64,000 nucleotides of DNA from Nitrosotalea devaniterrae (GCA_900065925.1 LN890280.1:1046451-1110450), one strand, 5' to 3'; positions 54,402-63,726 are shown, numbered from the stretch's first letter. Notes: generated by a model not told the origin, from the sequence alone. Made by a program: numbers and translations.

Positions 54402-55250
54402 TTGGCACAAGTGGAAAAACAAAAAACACCTGGACGTTCACATATTATCCTAATACTAGTCGGTTTTCTAGCTATTGCAGTATCATTTTTGGCTTATGCA
54501 AAAAACGGTAATTTGATAATTACTCCTTCTGCAATGCCTGCCCTGCAAAGACTTGCAGTTGCAACATATCTTGTATTGCTTGCATCCTTTGCATCAATTG
54601 GTTGGGGACTGTACAAAACGTACAAAATAAAGATCATATCTGCAGACTCTACTATCGTATCAATCATTGCAAATGCAATACACAACAAGAGATCAAAACA
54701 GATTTTCATCATCAGTGCAATAGGATATGGACTATTTTTTGCGTTTACCTCAGGAATAATAATTTACAAACCAGACATTAACGCAACAGACTATGGATTT
54801 CCAAAACCTCCACATGTAGAACTCTCACCATGCTGTGATCTCCCAGGATATATGCCAATGATCTTTGCATTTTTCACAGAACACATAGGGTTACAAATAA
54901 TTCCATTGAACTTACTGCTACTGGTCGCAGTGTCATTTTTGGTTGGCCTGAATTTTGCAATGTCTTCAACAGTATTTTCAATTGCAAAAAGTGGAGGAAA
55001 ACTTGGTGCAGTTGGAGCAGTGACTGGACTTTTCGTGGGTTGTCCCACGTGTGCGGGTACAATTTTCACCATGCTTTTTGGTTTTGGGGCAGGGGCTACA
55101 ACATTTACTTTATTTTTGACAAGCTTTGAGGCGCAGATTCAGACAATCTTTATTGCCATATCAATTCCGGTTCTTCTTACTACACCCATCATAATGGCCA
55201 AAAAGATAAAGTCACAGAATGAAAGTTGTGCTGTAGATCCTAAACAATAG
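54402..55250 (+). CDS. Hypothetical six-to-seven-span membrane protein with Cys motifs
   Basis: 282 residues with helices near 14-32, 45-68, 100-122, 160-182, 205-228 and 240-262. Outward loops hold SPCCDLPGYMPM (near 146) and the helix end GCPTCAGTIF (near 220), a CxxC pair in the membrane. This could be a thiol or metal-related site. TTG start. I do not recognise the family. It overlaps the convergent neighbour by 11 bases. Confidence 0.75.
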   Translation: MAQVEKQKTPGRSHIILILVGFLAIAVSFLAYAKNGNLIITPSAMPALQRLAVATYLVLLASFASIGWGLYKTYKIKIISADSTIVSIIANAIHNKRSKQIFIISAIGYGLFFAFTSGIIIYKPDINATDYGFPKPPHVELSPCCDLPGYMPMIFAFFTEHIGLQIIPLNLLLLVAVSFLVGLNFAMSSTVFSIAKSGGKLGAVGAVTGLFVGCPTCAGTIFTMLFGFGAGATTFTLFLTSFEAQIQTIFIAISIPVLLTTPIIMAKKIKSQNESCAVDPKQ

Positions 55251-55494
55251 TTTTTGTCACATGCGGTCTTTTCCAGTTCCCTATATCATAGCCATCCTGT
55301 CGGAGGTATTTCAGGGTGAGTTTGTACACCAATTCGTCATGACCTGCATTTTCTAGAATAGAATCCCAGCCCACCTGGCCAGTTTGTTCTATTTTTACTT
55401 CAAGTTCAGAGGACAAGGTCTTTGCAATATCCATACACTGATCAAAAGTCTTGCCGTTCTTGTATGCTCTAGTTCTTGAATCACATTTTTCCAC
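55240..55494 (-). CDS. Hypothetical protein
   Basis: 84 residues, charged alpha-helical with a short C-terminal beta region, two cysteines in the first 21 residues. GTG start. No family recognised; convergent with the membrane protein. Confidence 0.6.
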   Translation of the reverse strand: MEKCDSRTRAYKNGKTFDQCMDIAKTLSSELEVKIEQTGQVGWDSILENAGHDELVYKLTLKYLRQDGYDIGNWKRPHVTKTIV

Positions 55495-55597
55495 GGTATC
55501 AGTTATTCCAAGAGGCTAAATAAAAAGATCAATAATTCTGGAAAGATTATAGAAAATTCATATCTTAATAGACCCAATACCATGATCATCTTTCATA

Positions 55598-56446
55598 TTG
55601 AACAACCCAAATCCCATTGACGTAATTTTATGGACGTTACGACGAGGAGAAGGCGATGTCGTGAATTTGTACAATTACCTCTCAGGATTAATGCAGGTCT
55701 CAACGGGAGGAAATTTTCTCAACTTTGGATATTGGGATGACACTACAAAAAATCCAGTGGATGCGCAAACGAACCTTTGCAACATGGTAAAAGACATGGC
55801 GCATCTTGATGATGCGGTAAATGTATTAGATGTAGGAAGTGGCTTTTCAGAACCTGCATTCCTATGGAAGAAAACTAACCCAGGAATTTCCATTACGTGT
55901 TTGAACATCAACTCAAAACAACTCAAGACTGCAAGCAAACAGGCACGCATCCAAGGAATAAACATGCTAAATTCAACTGCAGTCAAGATTCCAATATCAG
56001 ACCAATCACATGACAGGATAATAGCACTAGAATCTGCACAACACTTTAGACCGATTCAGGATTTCATATCAGAGACAAGACGTATTCTAAAAAAAGACGG
56101 AGTTACCATACTTGCAATCCCTGTGCTTTCCAAGCCATCAAAGATGAGCATTACAAAAATAGGCATACTCAAGTTTACGTGGTCTTCTGAACACTATGAT
56201 ATTGAAACAGTCAAGAAAACTATTGAAGGCACAGGCCTTGTGATAACAGAAATCAAATTTATTGGATCAAATGTGTACTTGCCCTTGGCAGATTATTATG
56301 TTCAGAATCGTCAGATTCTAAGAAAAGAGATCTTGAAGAGATATCCATCGTACGTAGAAAAAATATTATTCAGATCAATGCTAAAGATGAAGCAAGCGGC
56401 AGTGGACCATACCATTGAATATGCCTTGATCAAGTGTACAAAGTAA
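55598..56446 (+). CDS. SAM-dependent methyltransferase
   Basis: 282 residues, class I fold: motif I NVLDVGSGFSEP (about 75-86), a following acidic loop and SHDRIIALESAQHF as motif IV. The N-terminal GNFLNFGYWDD is like sterol/ubiquinone-type small-molecule C-methyltransferases. Substrate unknown. TTG start. A hairpin element follows 63 bases after the stop. Confidence 0.85.
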   Translation: MNNPNPIDVILWTLRRGEGDVVNLYNYLSGLMQVSTGGNFLNFGYWDDTTKNPVDAQTNLCNMVKDMAHLDDAVNVLDVGSGFSEPAFLWKKTNPGISITCLNINSKQLKTASKQARIQGINMLNSTAVKIPISDQSHDRIIALESAQHFRPIQDFISETRRILKKDGVTILAIPVLSKPSKMSITKIGILKFTWSSEHYDIETVKKTIEGTGLVITEIKFIGSNVYLPLADYYVQNRQILRKEILKRYPSYVEKILFRSMLKMKQAAVDHTIEYALIKCTK

Positions 56447-56509
56447 AACCTTATCAATATAACAAATCCATAACTTTTCATAGCATACCAAATTCCGTCT
56501 GGTTGCTAT

Positions 56510-56534
56510 TCTGCGTAGGTTCTCTCTACGCAGA
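56510..56534. repeat. Inverted repeat with 8-base arms
   Basis: TCTGCGTA and TACGCAGA flank a 9-base loop (56518-56526) and are followed by a pyrimidine-rich stretch. It is 63 bases after the methyltransferase stop. It could be a transcription terminator or the stem of a small RNA. Confidence 0.4.
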
Positions 56535-56611
56535 GCCTTTTAATTTTCAAAGATTGGTATTGTAGAGTTTTCTCCGTAAGAAATATTATCTCAAAGTAGA
56601 TAATCTGGGAC

Positions 56612-56779
56612 ATGGGACTTTTCAAGAAAAAAGAAGAGCCAGTAGGAACAAAATGCAAAGAATGCGGTCTTGAACTGCACGATCCAGTAAGGCTTGATAG
56701 ACACATGAAAAAGGCACACAAGCACGTCTCACAGAAAAACTTTGATGAGCCTGGAACTAGCAGCGGCGGAATGTGGTAA
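56612..56779 (+). CDS. C2H2 zinc-finger microprotein, 55 residues
   Basis: 55 residues. After MGLFKKKEEPVGTK comes one classical finger, CKECGLELHDPVRLDRHMKK-AH, C-x2-C-x12-H-x4-H, and a disordered tail ending in GGMW. The second such protein in the window, in addition to 25101-25199. Basic N-terminus suggests nucleic acid contact. 41 bases upstream of the DedA gene. Confidence 0.78.
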   Translation: MGLFKKKEEPVGTKCKECGLELHDPVRLDRHMKKAHKHVSQKNFDEPGTSSGGMW

Positions 56780-56819
56780 AGGTACAAGACTTGCAGCAAA
56801 AAAATGAGGTAAACTAACA

Positions 56820-57443
56820 ATGGTTGCTTTAGATATCATAAACAATTTAGCAAATTTTGTAATCCAGACAATATCAAACACAGGATATCTCGGAATATTC
56901 TTTCTAATGGTAGCAGAGAGTGCATTGATACCAATTCCAAGTGAGATAATCATGCCATTTTCAGGATATTTGGCATCCACTGGAAAACTTAATCCAATTT
57001 TGATAATACTTGCAGGTGCGGTTGGAAATCTAGTTGGCTCACTTATAGCATATTTCATAGGGGTAAAACTTGGTCGTGAATTTATTTTAAAATATGGAAA
57101 ATATGTCCTTTTGAAAAAGTCCCACCTAGAATGGACTGAATCATACTTTAAGAAATATGGTGATAGGTCCACATTTGTAAGTAGATTGCTACCTGCAATT
57201 CGAACTTACATTTCATTGCCAGCAGGGGTGGCAAGGATGAACTTGAAGAAATTTGTAGCATATACGTTTGCTGGCTCTATCATATGGAGTGTATTACTAA
57301 CCTATGTCGGAATAGCATTAGGGGATCAATGGACCAAGATTAGACACTATTCAGATTACATTGATGGTGCAGTAATTGTAGGAATAATTATCATAATAAT
57401 TATAATTGCCAAGAAAAAAATTGGTAAGACAGAAAGCAGTTAG
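56820..57443 (+). CDS. DedA/SNARE-associated-family membrane protein
   Basis: 207 residues with about five membrane or re-entrant segments. DedA hallmarks: ESALIPIPSEIIMP (near 33-46), GNLVGSLIAYFIG, and RLLPAIRTYISLPAGVARM (near 121-139). The family acts as lipid scramblase or flippase. The exact lipid is unknown. Its stop lies against the convergent DUF5615 gene. Confidence 0.92.
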   Translation: MVALDIINNLANFVIQTISNTGYLGIFFLMVAESALIPIPSEIIMPFSGYLASTGKLNPILIILAGAVGNLVGSLIAYFIGVKLGREFILKYGKYVLLKKSHLEWTESYFKKYGDRSTFVSRLLPAIRTYISLPAGVARMNLKKFVAYTFAGSIIWSVLLTYVGIALGDQWTKIRHYSDYIDGAVIVGIIIIIIIIAKKKIGKTESS

Positions 57444-57721
57444 CGTTCTTTATACTTGCTTAGCTCTTCTAACATTATTTGCAATAGTTTTTCGCGGTCA
57501 AGCAATACACATCGAATATCATTTTCTTTGCATGCCTCTCCAATTTCCACGTCTTCGGTCACAACAATCATTCCGTTGTCACGAGCATAATTTATTACAG
57601 AATAATCGCTTGATAGTTTTTTTCCTTCCTCTTTTAATTTTTTTACGCTAAATGCATCATATCCAAATTCCTTGAGTTTGACATCAAACCCATCATACAT
57701 CTCATCAACTAGAACTTTCAT
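57440..57721 (-). CDS. DUF5615/PIN-like protein
   Basis: 93 residues, PIN-like fold with the first acidic residue in MKVLVDEMY and VVTEDVEIG near 54-62. This family is found as toxin-like or RNase-like proteins. No antitoxin gene is adjacent, so it may be single. Overlaps the DedA gene by 4 bases. Confidence 0.8.
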   Translation of the reverse strand: MKVLVDEMYDGFDVKLKEFGYDAFSVKKLKEEGKKLSSDYSVINYARDNGMIVVTEDVEIGEACKENDIRCVLLDREKLLQIMLEELSKYKER

Positions 57722-57795
57722 TGAAGTACTCGTTTGGAGCTCATATTATTATGTTAGGATGTGAACAAACTATCAAGCATTCAAAATGCTAGAAT

Positions 57796-58785
57796 CTAGT
57801 AATTTTTTATTGCCTTGAGCAACTTGACGTTATTTTCCAAGTGATTCTCTGGGTAGCAATCAAGCATTATTCCGTTTGTTACATTGTGGAATTTCCAATT
57901 ACTGCATTGTGTATCATACTCAAACTGGGAATTGTCAAATTTCCAGTCAAATCCATTGCGTATTGTCAAATCAGGGTAATTATGACCACGGACCAGAGTC
58001 ATGGTATTAGCATTGTAATCCACACTTATTTTTCCATATAATGCGTTAGGATACAGGTAAACTACATGCGGATGTGTTGTAATTGCATCAAATTCTTTTT
58101 GTGTGACATATTCATTGTGAAGTACAATCACCTTATCATATTGTAACAAGATACCCGGGTTTTTGTCCACGTTAATATCTGTCAGAGTATAATATCCAAG
58201 GGATTGTAAAACATCAACTGCTTTTCCACTTGCAGTATATCCAAGTGGTATCTGGGTGTAAATTATCGATGTTAGACAATTTGAATCACATTGGCCCTCA
58301 TAATATGAATAAAACTCGTGTTCAGAATATGCAGAGGCAGTAAAAACAGGAATGATTATCACAGATTTTTTTGTTTCATTACGTACAGAGGCTTGGTCCA
58401 GCCTTTCTTGTGTGACCTTTGATACAAAATTGTCATCAAGTTCAATTATACCATTTTTGATCAAGTATTCCATTCCATGAACAAACTCTTCATCCGGTAG
58501 ATTCCCTTGACTCCAAGAATACGCAATTTTTTTTACAGAATCAGGCATAGTTGAACTATCTACAGTTTCCACCAGATCTTCTACTGGAATGATTCTGTTT
58601 TCCACAAGCCATCTCATGCCATTAATAAAATCATCATCTGAGATTTCCCCTTGGGACCACCACAATGCATTATGTTTTACCCAGTGTGGCACAAGATTGG
58701 GTTTTGAATCTGCCTGCGCATTATCAAATTGAAGAAACGACGATGTAAGCAAGGCGGTGAGAATTACTAGCAGTATATGTTTCAC
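57796..58785 (-). CDS. Secreted protein with WW-x-G repeats
   Basis: 329 residues: signal peptide to about residue 25, then two copies of a 40-residue motif (HNALWWSQGEISDDDFINGM and IAYSWSQGNLPDEEFVHGMEY), a motif seen in many thaumarchaeal secreted proteins, then an alpha/beta domain of about 190 residues with YDKVIVLHNEY and HPHVVYLYPNALYG, resembling a glutamine-amidotransferase-like (N4-like) fold by pattern only. GTG start. No enzymatic assignment is possible. Confidence 0.75.
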   Translation of the reverse strand: MKHILLVILTALLTSSFLQFDNAQADSKPNLVPHWVKHNALWWSQGEISDDDFINGMRWLVENRIIPVEDLVETVDSSTMPDSVKKIAYSWSQGNLPDEEFVHGMEYLIKNGIIELDDNFVSKVTQERLDQASVRNETKKSVIIIPVFTASAYSEHEFYSYYEGQCDSNCLTSIIYTQIPLGYTASGKAVDVLQSLGYYTLTDINVDKNPGILLQYDKVIVLHNEYVTQKEFDAITTHPHVVYLYPNALYGKISVDYNANTMTLVRGHNYPDLTIRNGFDWKFDNSQFEYDTQCSNWKFHNVTNGIMLDCYPENHLENNVKLLKAIKNY

Positions 58786-58952
58786 ACAAACGTTGACTAC
58801 ATACGGGCTTTAGACATTGCTGATCAATTCTATCAACGTATTTTACAGTCCATAAAATATTCCCAGTTTTTTATTTTTCATATTCGGTAAATTTTTGCAT
58901 CACCCTATAGATTATGAAAAATATTAGGTAAGTTTTTGTTCACGAATAAGTG

Positions 58953-58960
58953 TATATAAG
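58953..58960 (+). promoter_or_regulatory. Predicted TATA box of the CorA gene
   Basis: TATATAAG, with its end about 21-28 bases before the ATG at 58981, so a leaderless mRNA is expected. Confidence 0.45.
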
Positions 58961-58980
58961 TCCAAATTTTCCTCTATGAC

Positions 58981-60024
58981 ATGATAAAGGCAATCAACGC
59001 CGCAGGCATACAAAATGATGGAGTGCCGTTCAAAAAACCAACCGTTGATTTGGCAGAACTATCAGAGATCACATCATCAGGACGTCTCACATGGATTGAA
59101 TGTGTTGTTGACAGTATTATTGATGAAGCACCAAAAATTCTAGAAAAATGCGGTATTACCATGGATGCATCTTTGTTGTTATCAGGATACGTGTCAAGCT
59201 ATGAAGATAGAGGAGATACACTTGGATTGATGATTCCATTTGTAGTACCAGGGAACAACAAGGCACAGACTGCACCTATTTTGATTTTTATGAGAAAGGA
59301 TCTCATTTTAACAATTCATGATGACTATGGTGGAAAGATAACAAAATTATACAATTATGCACCAACACTTTTGCGTAAACTTCCAAAAGATGCCGACACG
59401 TGGGCCGATAGACAGACAATACTCTTAGCTAGAATTATTGATGAAATCTGTGAGACCAATTTCTCAATATTGCGTCTAATAGTTGAAAGAGCAGAACAAT
59501 TTGAAATTGACATTGCAGGCTCCAGGCAGATCACTCGAGATATTTCACTTGAACTATCAGACATGAAGACATCACTTTTGACTTTTTTGAATGCAATATG
59601 GGCAAGCTATGATACAGTACACAACCTAAAGTATGGAGACGCAGAGATGGTCTCAGACGATGAAGTAATTCTAGGCAAGTTCGAAGTAATCTTGGGAAGA
59701 CTAGATAGACAAATACAGATGGCAGAAAACGTCATGCAGATGGTTGCAACAGGAGTCAACGTGGTTCAGGCAGAAGTCACAAACAAGGTTACAATATTTA
59801 TCATCTGGTGGACAGTGGCTGGAACTGCAGCACTTGTACCAAATACCCTTGCAACAGTCTTTGGACTATATCCAAACCACGAGCAATTGTTTGGGCCAAT
59901 ATCATACATGTTGATAATGTCGGCAATACTTTCAACGGCATTTGCATACTATTATGTCAGGAAATTCTTTGGAAAATCTGTAGGCATAGAAAAACTCAAG
60001 CGGTTCCGCAAAAAACCAACCTAG
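58981..60024 (+). CDS. CorA-family metal transporter without a standard GMN motif
   Basis: 347 residues. N-terminal cytoplasmic domain, a long helix (about 190-255) and two C-terminal membrane helices (about 265-290 and 305-325). At the pore mouth, where CorA has GMN, the sequence runs VPNTLATVFGLYPNHEQLFG. The tail is basic (KLKRFRKKPT). Magnesium is the usual substrate, but the change may alter selectivity. Monocistronic with a good TATA box. Confidence 0.88.
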   Translation: MIKAINAAGIQNDGVPFKKPTVDLAELSEITSSGRLTWIECVVDSIIDEAPKILEKCGITMDASLLLSGYVSSYEDRGDTLGLMIPFVVPGNNKAQTAPILIFMRKDLILTIHDDYGGKITKLYNYAPTLLRKLPKDADTWADRQTILLARIIDEICETNFSILRLIVERAEQFEIDIAGSRQITRDISLELSDMKTSLLTFLNAIWASYDTVHNLKYGDAEMVSDDEVILGKFEVILGRLDRQIQMAENVMQMVATGVNVVQAEVTNKVTIFIIWWTVAGTAALVPNTLATVFGLYPNHEQLFGPISYMLIMSAILSTAFAYYYVRKFFGKSVGIEKLKRFRKKPT

Positions 60025-60221
60025 TTTACATCTATTGGGAGTGTTTTTTCCAATATGCCTGGTTTTTAGGCAATATGTAATTTAACAGACAGTTATTTAC
60101 AAAATTCACATATTTGGGCAGAAATTTGCTAGAACCTGTTACAAATCAAGAAAAATGCGATCAACGGCACAAAGTAAAAGATTCATAAATCGAGTTTACC
60201 AATGTCGAAGAATTATAGCTT

Positions 60222-61940
60222 ATGAAAGAATTTGGCACCCTTGAATATGTTTTAGATACATACTCAAAGAACTGGACTTGGAAACTGACAGGCCCCAGAG
60301 CAGTAAGTATGGTGGCACGTGTCATACCCCATGCATGGTATGGCAATGGACCAGAAGAAGCCATAGTCCCAGATACGATACAAAATGTAGAGAAGATAAA
60401 ATGGATAATGGACAGATATCCACTTGAAATAAGATCAAAATCAATATGGCATAGAAAAGTCCGCAAGGTTATCGTTCCGCAAAAAAAATGGACCAGAATT
60501 GAAAAACTTCGCAAGGCAACACCCGGACCTCAGTTTCGCGGCAACCTACTTGACTTTCAAAGAGAGGGGCTTGATTTTCTTTTAAAATCATATGGTAATG
60601 CGTTGCTTGCAGACGAAATGGGCCTTGGAAAGACAGTGCAGACGCTTGCATACATGGCAACAGAAAAGCAGACATTTCCAGTATTGATAGTTGCTCCGCT
60701 TGTAACGCTTAACAACTGGCAGAGAGAAACCCAAAAGTTCCTCAAAAAACGTAGCCGTAATGGAAAAATTTCAGAAAATGAATATCCATCATCTGTTTTG
60801 ATAAGAACAGGTAAGGCACAGGAGATTGGAAAGTATGATGTTTACATCATAAACTATGATTTACTACACAAGAGAATAGATGATCTTTCAAAACTGAACA
60901 TCAAAACAATTGTCTGCGATGAAGTACAACACCTTCGCTCAAAGACAACCAAAAAATATACTGCTGTAAAAAAACTTGCAGCACTTGATTCTGTAAAATA
61001 TAGAGTAGGTCTGTCCGGAACTCCAATTTACAACAGAGGTTCTGAAATATGGCCAATCGTAGACATACTAAGACCTGGCCTTCTTGGAACCTTTGATGAA
61101 TTTTGTGAATATTTCTGCTATGTAAATGAGAAAGGTAAAGCAATCGTTCTTGAGAACAAGCGTGCAAGCTTGGGAGAAGAATTACGCAAGCATGTCATGC
61201 TGAGACGAAAAAAATCGGATGTCCTAAAAGAGCTAAAAGATAAAGTTCGATACAAAGAGCTCATTGATTCAGACATTAACTATTATCAGGCAGAGCTTGG
61301 CAAAATCTGGGAAAGATTGGAGGCAGAACAAAAGAATGCAACAAGTGCATTTGACAAGTTCTCATCATACAAGAGGGCAATACAAAGTGAGAGACAGGCA
61401 GCAGGTGTTGCAAAAGTTCCACATGTCATAGAGTTTGTCAAAAACATAATGGAGATTGAAGAAAGTGTTGTGGTATTTTGCCACCACAAGGCAATCCATG
61501 AATTACTACACCGAAGTCTTTCAGAATATACACCCGCATCCATAATTGGAGGCCAGAGCGATAAAGAAAGACAAGAGGGTATCGACAGATTCCAAAATGG
61601 TGAGACCAAGTTGATAATTGCCGGTCTCAGAGCTGGAAACGTTGGCATAAACTTGAGTAGAGCAAGATACGTCATATTTGCAGAACTTGACTGGAGTCCT
61701 GCAATACACAGACAAGCTGAAGATAGACTGCACAGAATCGGACAGAAAAATACAGTCTTTGCATATTACTTGATGGGTAAAGGTACCCTTGATGATCATG
61801 TAGCAAACGTTCTGGTAGACAAGAGCTATGAAATTGATGCAATCATGGATGAAAAAGCAGAAACATTTGAGAACAAGGAAAAAGCAGAGCTCATTTTAGC
61901 ACAGATTCATGACAAGCTGACACATAGCATGACTAGATAG
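60222..61940 (+). CDS. SNF2-type DNA translocase
   Basis: 572 residues. N-terminal region of about 100 residues of no known type, then the SF2 motor: DEMGLGKT (131-138), DEVQ in place of DEAH (233-236), SGTPI and, in the second lobe, QAEDRLHRIGQ (motif VI). SNF2 proteins remodel DNA or RNA-protein complexes. The short length and DEVQ resemble RapA/SMARCAL1-like small members. Single gene, no partner nuclease or restriction genes nearby. Confidence 0.93.
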   Translation: MKEFGTLEYVLDTYSKNWTWKLTGPRAVSMVARVIPHAWYGNGPEEAIVPDTIQNVEKIKWIMDRYPLEIRSKSIWHRKVRKVIVPQKKWTRIEKLRKATPGPQFRGNLLDFQREGLDFLLKSYGNALLADEMGLGKTVQTLAYMATEKQTFPVLIVAPLVTLNNWQRETQKFLKKRSRNGKISENEYPSSVLIRTGKAQEIGKYDVYIINYDLLHKRIDDLSKLNIKTIVCDEVQHLRSKTTKKYTAVKKLAALDSVKYRVGLSGTPIYNRGSEIWPIVDILRPGLLGTFDEFCEYFCYVNEKGKAIVLENKRASLGEELRKHVMLRRKKSDVLKELKDKVRYKELIDSDINYYQAELGKIWERLEAEQKNATSAFDKFSSYKRAIQSERQAAGVAKVPHVIEFVKNIMEIEESVVVFCHHKAIHELLHRSLSEYTPASIIGGQSDKERQEGIDRFQNGETKLIIAGLRAGNVGINLSRARYVIFAELDWSPAIHRQAEDRLHRIGQKNTVFAYYLMGKGTLDDHVANVLVDKSYEIDAIMDEKAETFENKEKAELILAQIHDKLTHSMTR

Positions 61941-61942
61941 AA

Positions 61943-62113
61943 TTATAGTTCTTGCACTTTATACTGGTCAAAGAAATCTTGGCCCTCACCAAGTTTTTGT
62001 ATCAGAAATGACTCTAGTTTTTTTATGACTTCGGCCCTTTCCATCTTTCCCTCTATGGTGCCATAGTGTGTTGCATTTGACTTTCTGAATTTCTTGTAGC
62101 TCATTGCCTTCAT
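61943..62113 (-). CDS. Hypothetical small basic protein
   Basis: 56 residues from the ATG at 62113 (59 if counted from another start), basic N-terminus (KKFRKSNATHYG) and an amphipathic helix. No family recognised. Convergent with the SNF2 gene. Confidence 0.5.
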   Translation of the reverse strand: MKAMSYKKFRKSNATHYGTIEGKMERAEVIKKLESFLIQKLGEGQDFFDQYKVQEL

Positions 62114-62177
62114 GATATAAAATACAAGGTGGTGTAACAAGTAGTTTTGCGTTATTACACAACAAAAGAATGGATGC

Positions 62178-62444
62178 CTAGAATCCGGATGCAATTACAA
62201 GCGTGGTTGTAGTATGGACATGTTGGATCTTACGAATGTTGTTTTCAATTATTTCCTTCAAAGATTCTACAGTATTTGACTCGATTATAGCCAATATGTC
62301 ATATGGTCCAGTTGTCCTGACGCATTCCTTTACGCCATTTATTTCACGTATTTCATCAATTATTCTGCCTTCAGAACCTGATTCACAATTTATCATGACA
62401 CATGTGGTCTCGGTATTTTTTCGTAGTTGTGATGTTTGGAGCAT
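62178..62444 (-). CDS. Stand-alone Lrp/AsnC ligand-binding (RAM) domain protein, second copy
   Basis: 88 residues. Same architecture as the protein at 6431-6676: only the sensor domain with GPYDILAIIE and a C-terminal TTTTLVIASGF strand; no DNA-binding part. It may be a co-regulator that forms heteromers with complete Lrp proteins. Ligand and partners unknown. Confidence 0.85.
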   Translation of the reverse strand: MLQTSQLRKNTETTCVMINCESGSEGRIIDEIREINGVKECVRTTGPYDILAIIESNTVESLKEIIENNIRKIQHVHTTTTLVIASGF

Positions 62445-62639
62445 TATATTCAGTGATGCAATTTTTGCATATTATACATACTCAACAATATAGCTGATTT
62501 ATCATAAAGGTAGCTTATCGATCAGAGATCGTATATCACATAATGAATTTGAAAAGATTGGAGCGTGGAATATTTTTAACAACATGTGTATAAAATTCTG
62601 TCCCAAGAATCAAATTGAAAAATAAAACCGATCAAAAAA

Positions 62640-62804
62640 ATGTCAAATCAAACAATAAGTGAACTTGTAAGGACGGCAGACAAGATAACAATTGACGAGA
62701 TCAAGGGCAAAAAGGTTACGCTCAAGATAAGCTGGTTTGATCTAAAAGGAGTAAGAAAATCAAAAAAGTTTCTTCTCAATGAAAAAGACAAGATAGAGTT
62801 CTAA
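62640..62804 (+). CDS. Hypothetical small protein
   Basis: 54 residues, lysine-rich, soluble; begins MSNQTISELVRTADK. Strong beta-strand pattern in KKVTLKISWFDLKGVRKSKK. No motif recognised. Good ATG with an A-rich 5' region. Confidence rests on coding-like composition. Confidence 0.6.
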   Translation: MSNQTISELVRTADKITIDEIKGKKVTLKISWFDLKGVRKSKKFLLNEKDKIEF

Positions 62805-62970
62805 GATCGTAATATCTTGCCTTCATATTACAAATCTCCAAACCTCTCTTTTTCTATTTTTTGAACACATTATGAAATAACATTACATTGATGATAGTCC
62901 AAGTATTGGTTTAACAGGAACGGGTTTGTATAATACTCGTGCCAAAAAATATGTCTAATAGTAATCCAGT

Positions 62971-63072
62971 ATGACTTTTGTCCTCTACGAAAAAAATTCA
63001 AGCCTGTACAGAAAGATGTTTGTTTTGTATTCTTTTGATTATGAGACAATAGACGATGAAGATGATGATTGA
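62971..63072 (+). CDS. Possible 33-residue microprotein with acidic tail
   Basis: ATG-initiated frame of 33 codons ending in TIDDEDDD. Tyr/Leu-rich N-terminal half. Conservation unknown, so only a candidate. Confidence 0.25.
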   Translation: MTFVLYEKNSSLYRKMFVLYSFDYETIDDEDDD

Positions 63073-63123
63073 TGAGACAAACATACACACCAACTAAATA
63101 CTAGGACGTCTCAACACAAAAAA

Positions 63124-63318
63124 TTGGACGCTGTACCTTCAAGAGATAAAATCAAGATAGGATCCAGTGTATCCATAGTGCAAAAACAAGACCAAGGTAC
63201 AGGCAAATTAACAAATGGTACAGTAAAACGGATTCTCACTTCAAGCAGTGTTCACCCACATGGAATCAAGGTGGAGTTACACGATGGTAAGATAGGTAGA
63301 GTACAAAAAATGGCTTGA
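63124..63318 (+). CDS. YwbE-family (DUF2196) protein
   Basis: 64 residues with the family pattern KIGSSVSIVQKQDQGTGKL, HPHGIKVEL and GKIGRVQ. Small beta-barrel; function unknown. TTG start. 5 bases before a convergent membrane protein. Confidence 0.88.
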   Translation: MDAVPSRDKIKIGSSVSIVQKQDQGTGKLTNGTVKRILTSSSVHPHGIKVELHDGKIGRVQKMA

Positions 63319-63323
63319 ATCTT

Positions 63324-63545
63324 TTATTGTCTTTTTCTTTTTGGCAGAAATAAAATTACGGTTCCCAGAACAATTAGAATGCCAACCAGTACTGTATACA
63401 TCAATGCCAATGGCAATGATTTGATATAATCAGCATGTACGTTTGGGATTAGAAAATTAGCACCTGTAGATAGCACCCATATCAGAAAAAAACAGCCTAC
63501 TAGTACAGTCAGATCAATAATCAAGATCTTTTGAAAAGGTTTCAT
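63324..63545 (-). CDS. Hypothetical two-span membrane protein
   Basis: 73 residues with two hydrophobic helices (about 7-27 and 46-66) and a basic tail KRKRQ. A GTG at 63557 is an alternative start. Convergent with the YwbE gene. No family known. Confidence 0.6.
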   Translation of the reverse strand: MKPFQKILIIDLTVLVGCFFLIWVLSTGANFLIPNVHADYIKSLPLALMYTVLVGILIVLGTVILFLPKRKRQ

Positions 63546-63726
63546 AAAATCATACACAAGTCATAGTTGTTAAACAATTACTAGCATAGAACTACATGAT
63601 AGCACATGTTTGAAATGTACTGGATAAGATGATCTGAGAGGTACATTGTTTCACCATGTTTTGTAGGATTCATGCCACATCACAAATGCAAATAAGTTTA
63701 ATGCACTAGAAAAGTGTCATACAATA

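Noticed and set aside
57440-57721. DUF5615 gene as a toxin of a toxin-antitoxin pair
   Set aside because: No short antitoxin-like gene is adjacent on the same strand; the neighbours are DedA (convergent) and a secreted protein.
60056-60072. Hairpin TGCCT/AGGCA after corA
   Set aside because: 5-base stem with T-rich loop; may help termination but is within chance expectation.
60222-61940. SNF2 gene as part of a defence island
   Set aside because: No restriction, nuclease, methylase or phage-related genes surround it; neighbours are a transporter and small regulators.
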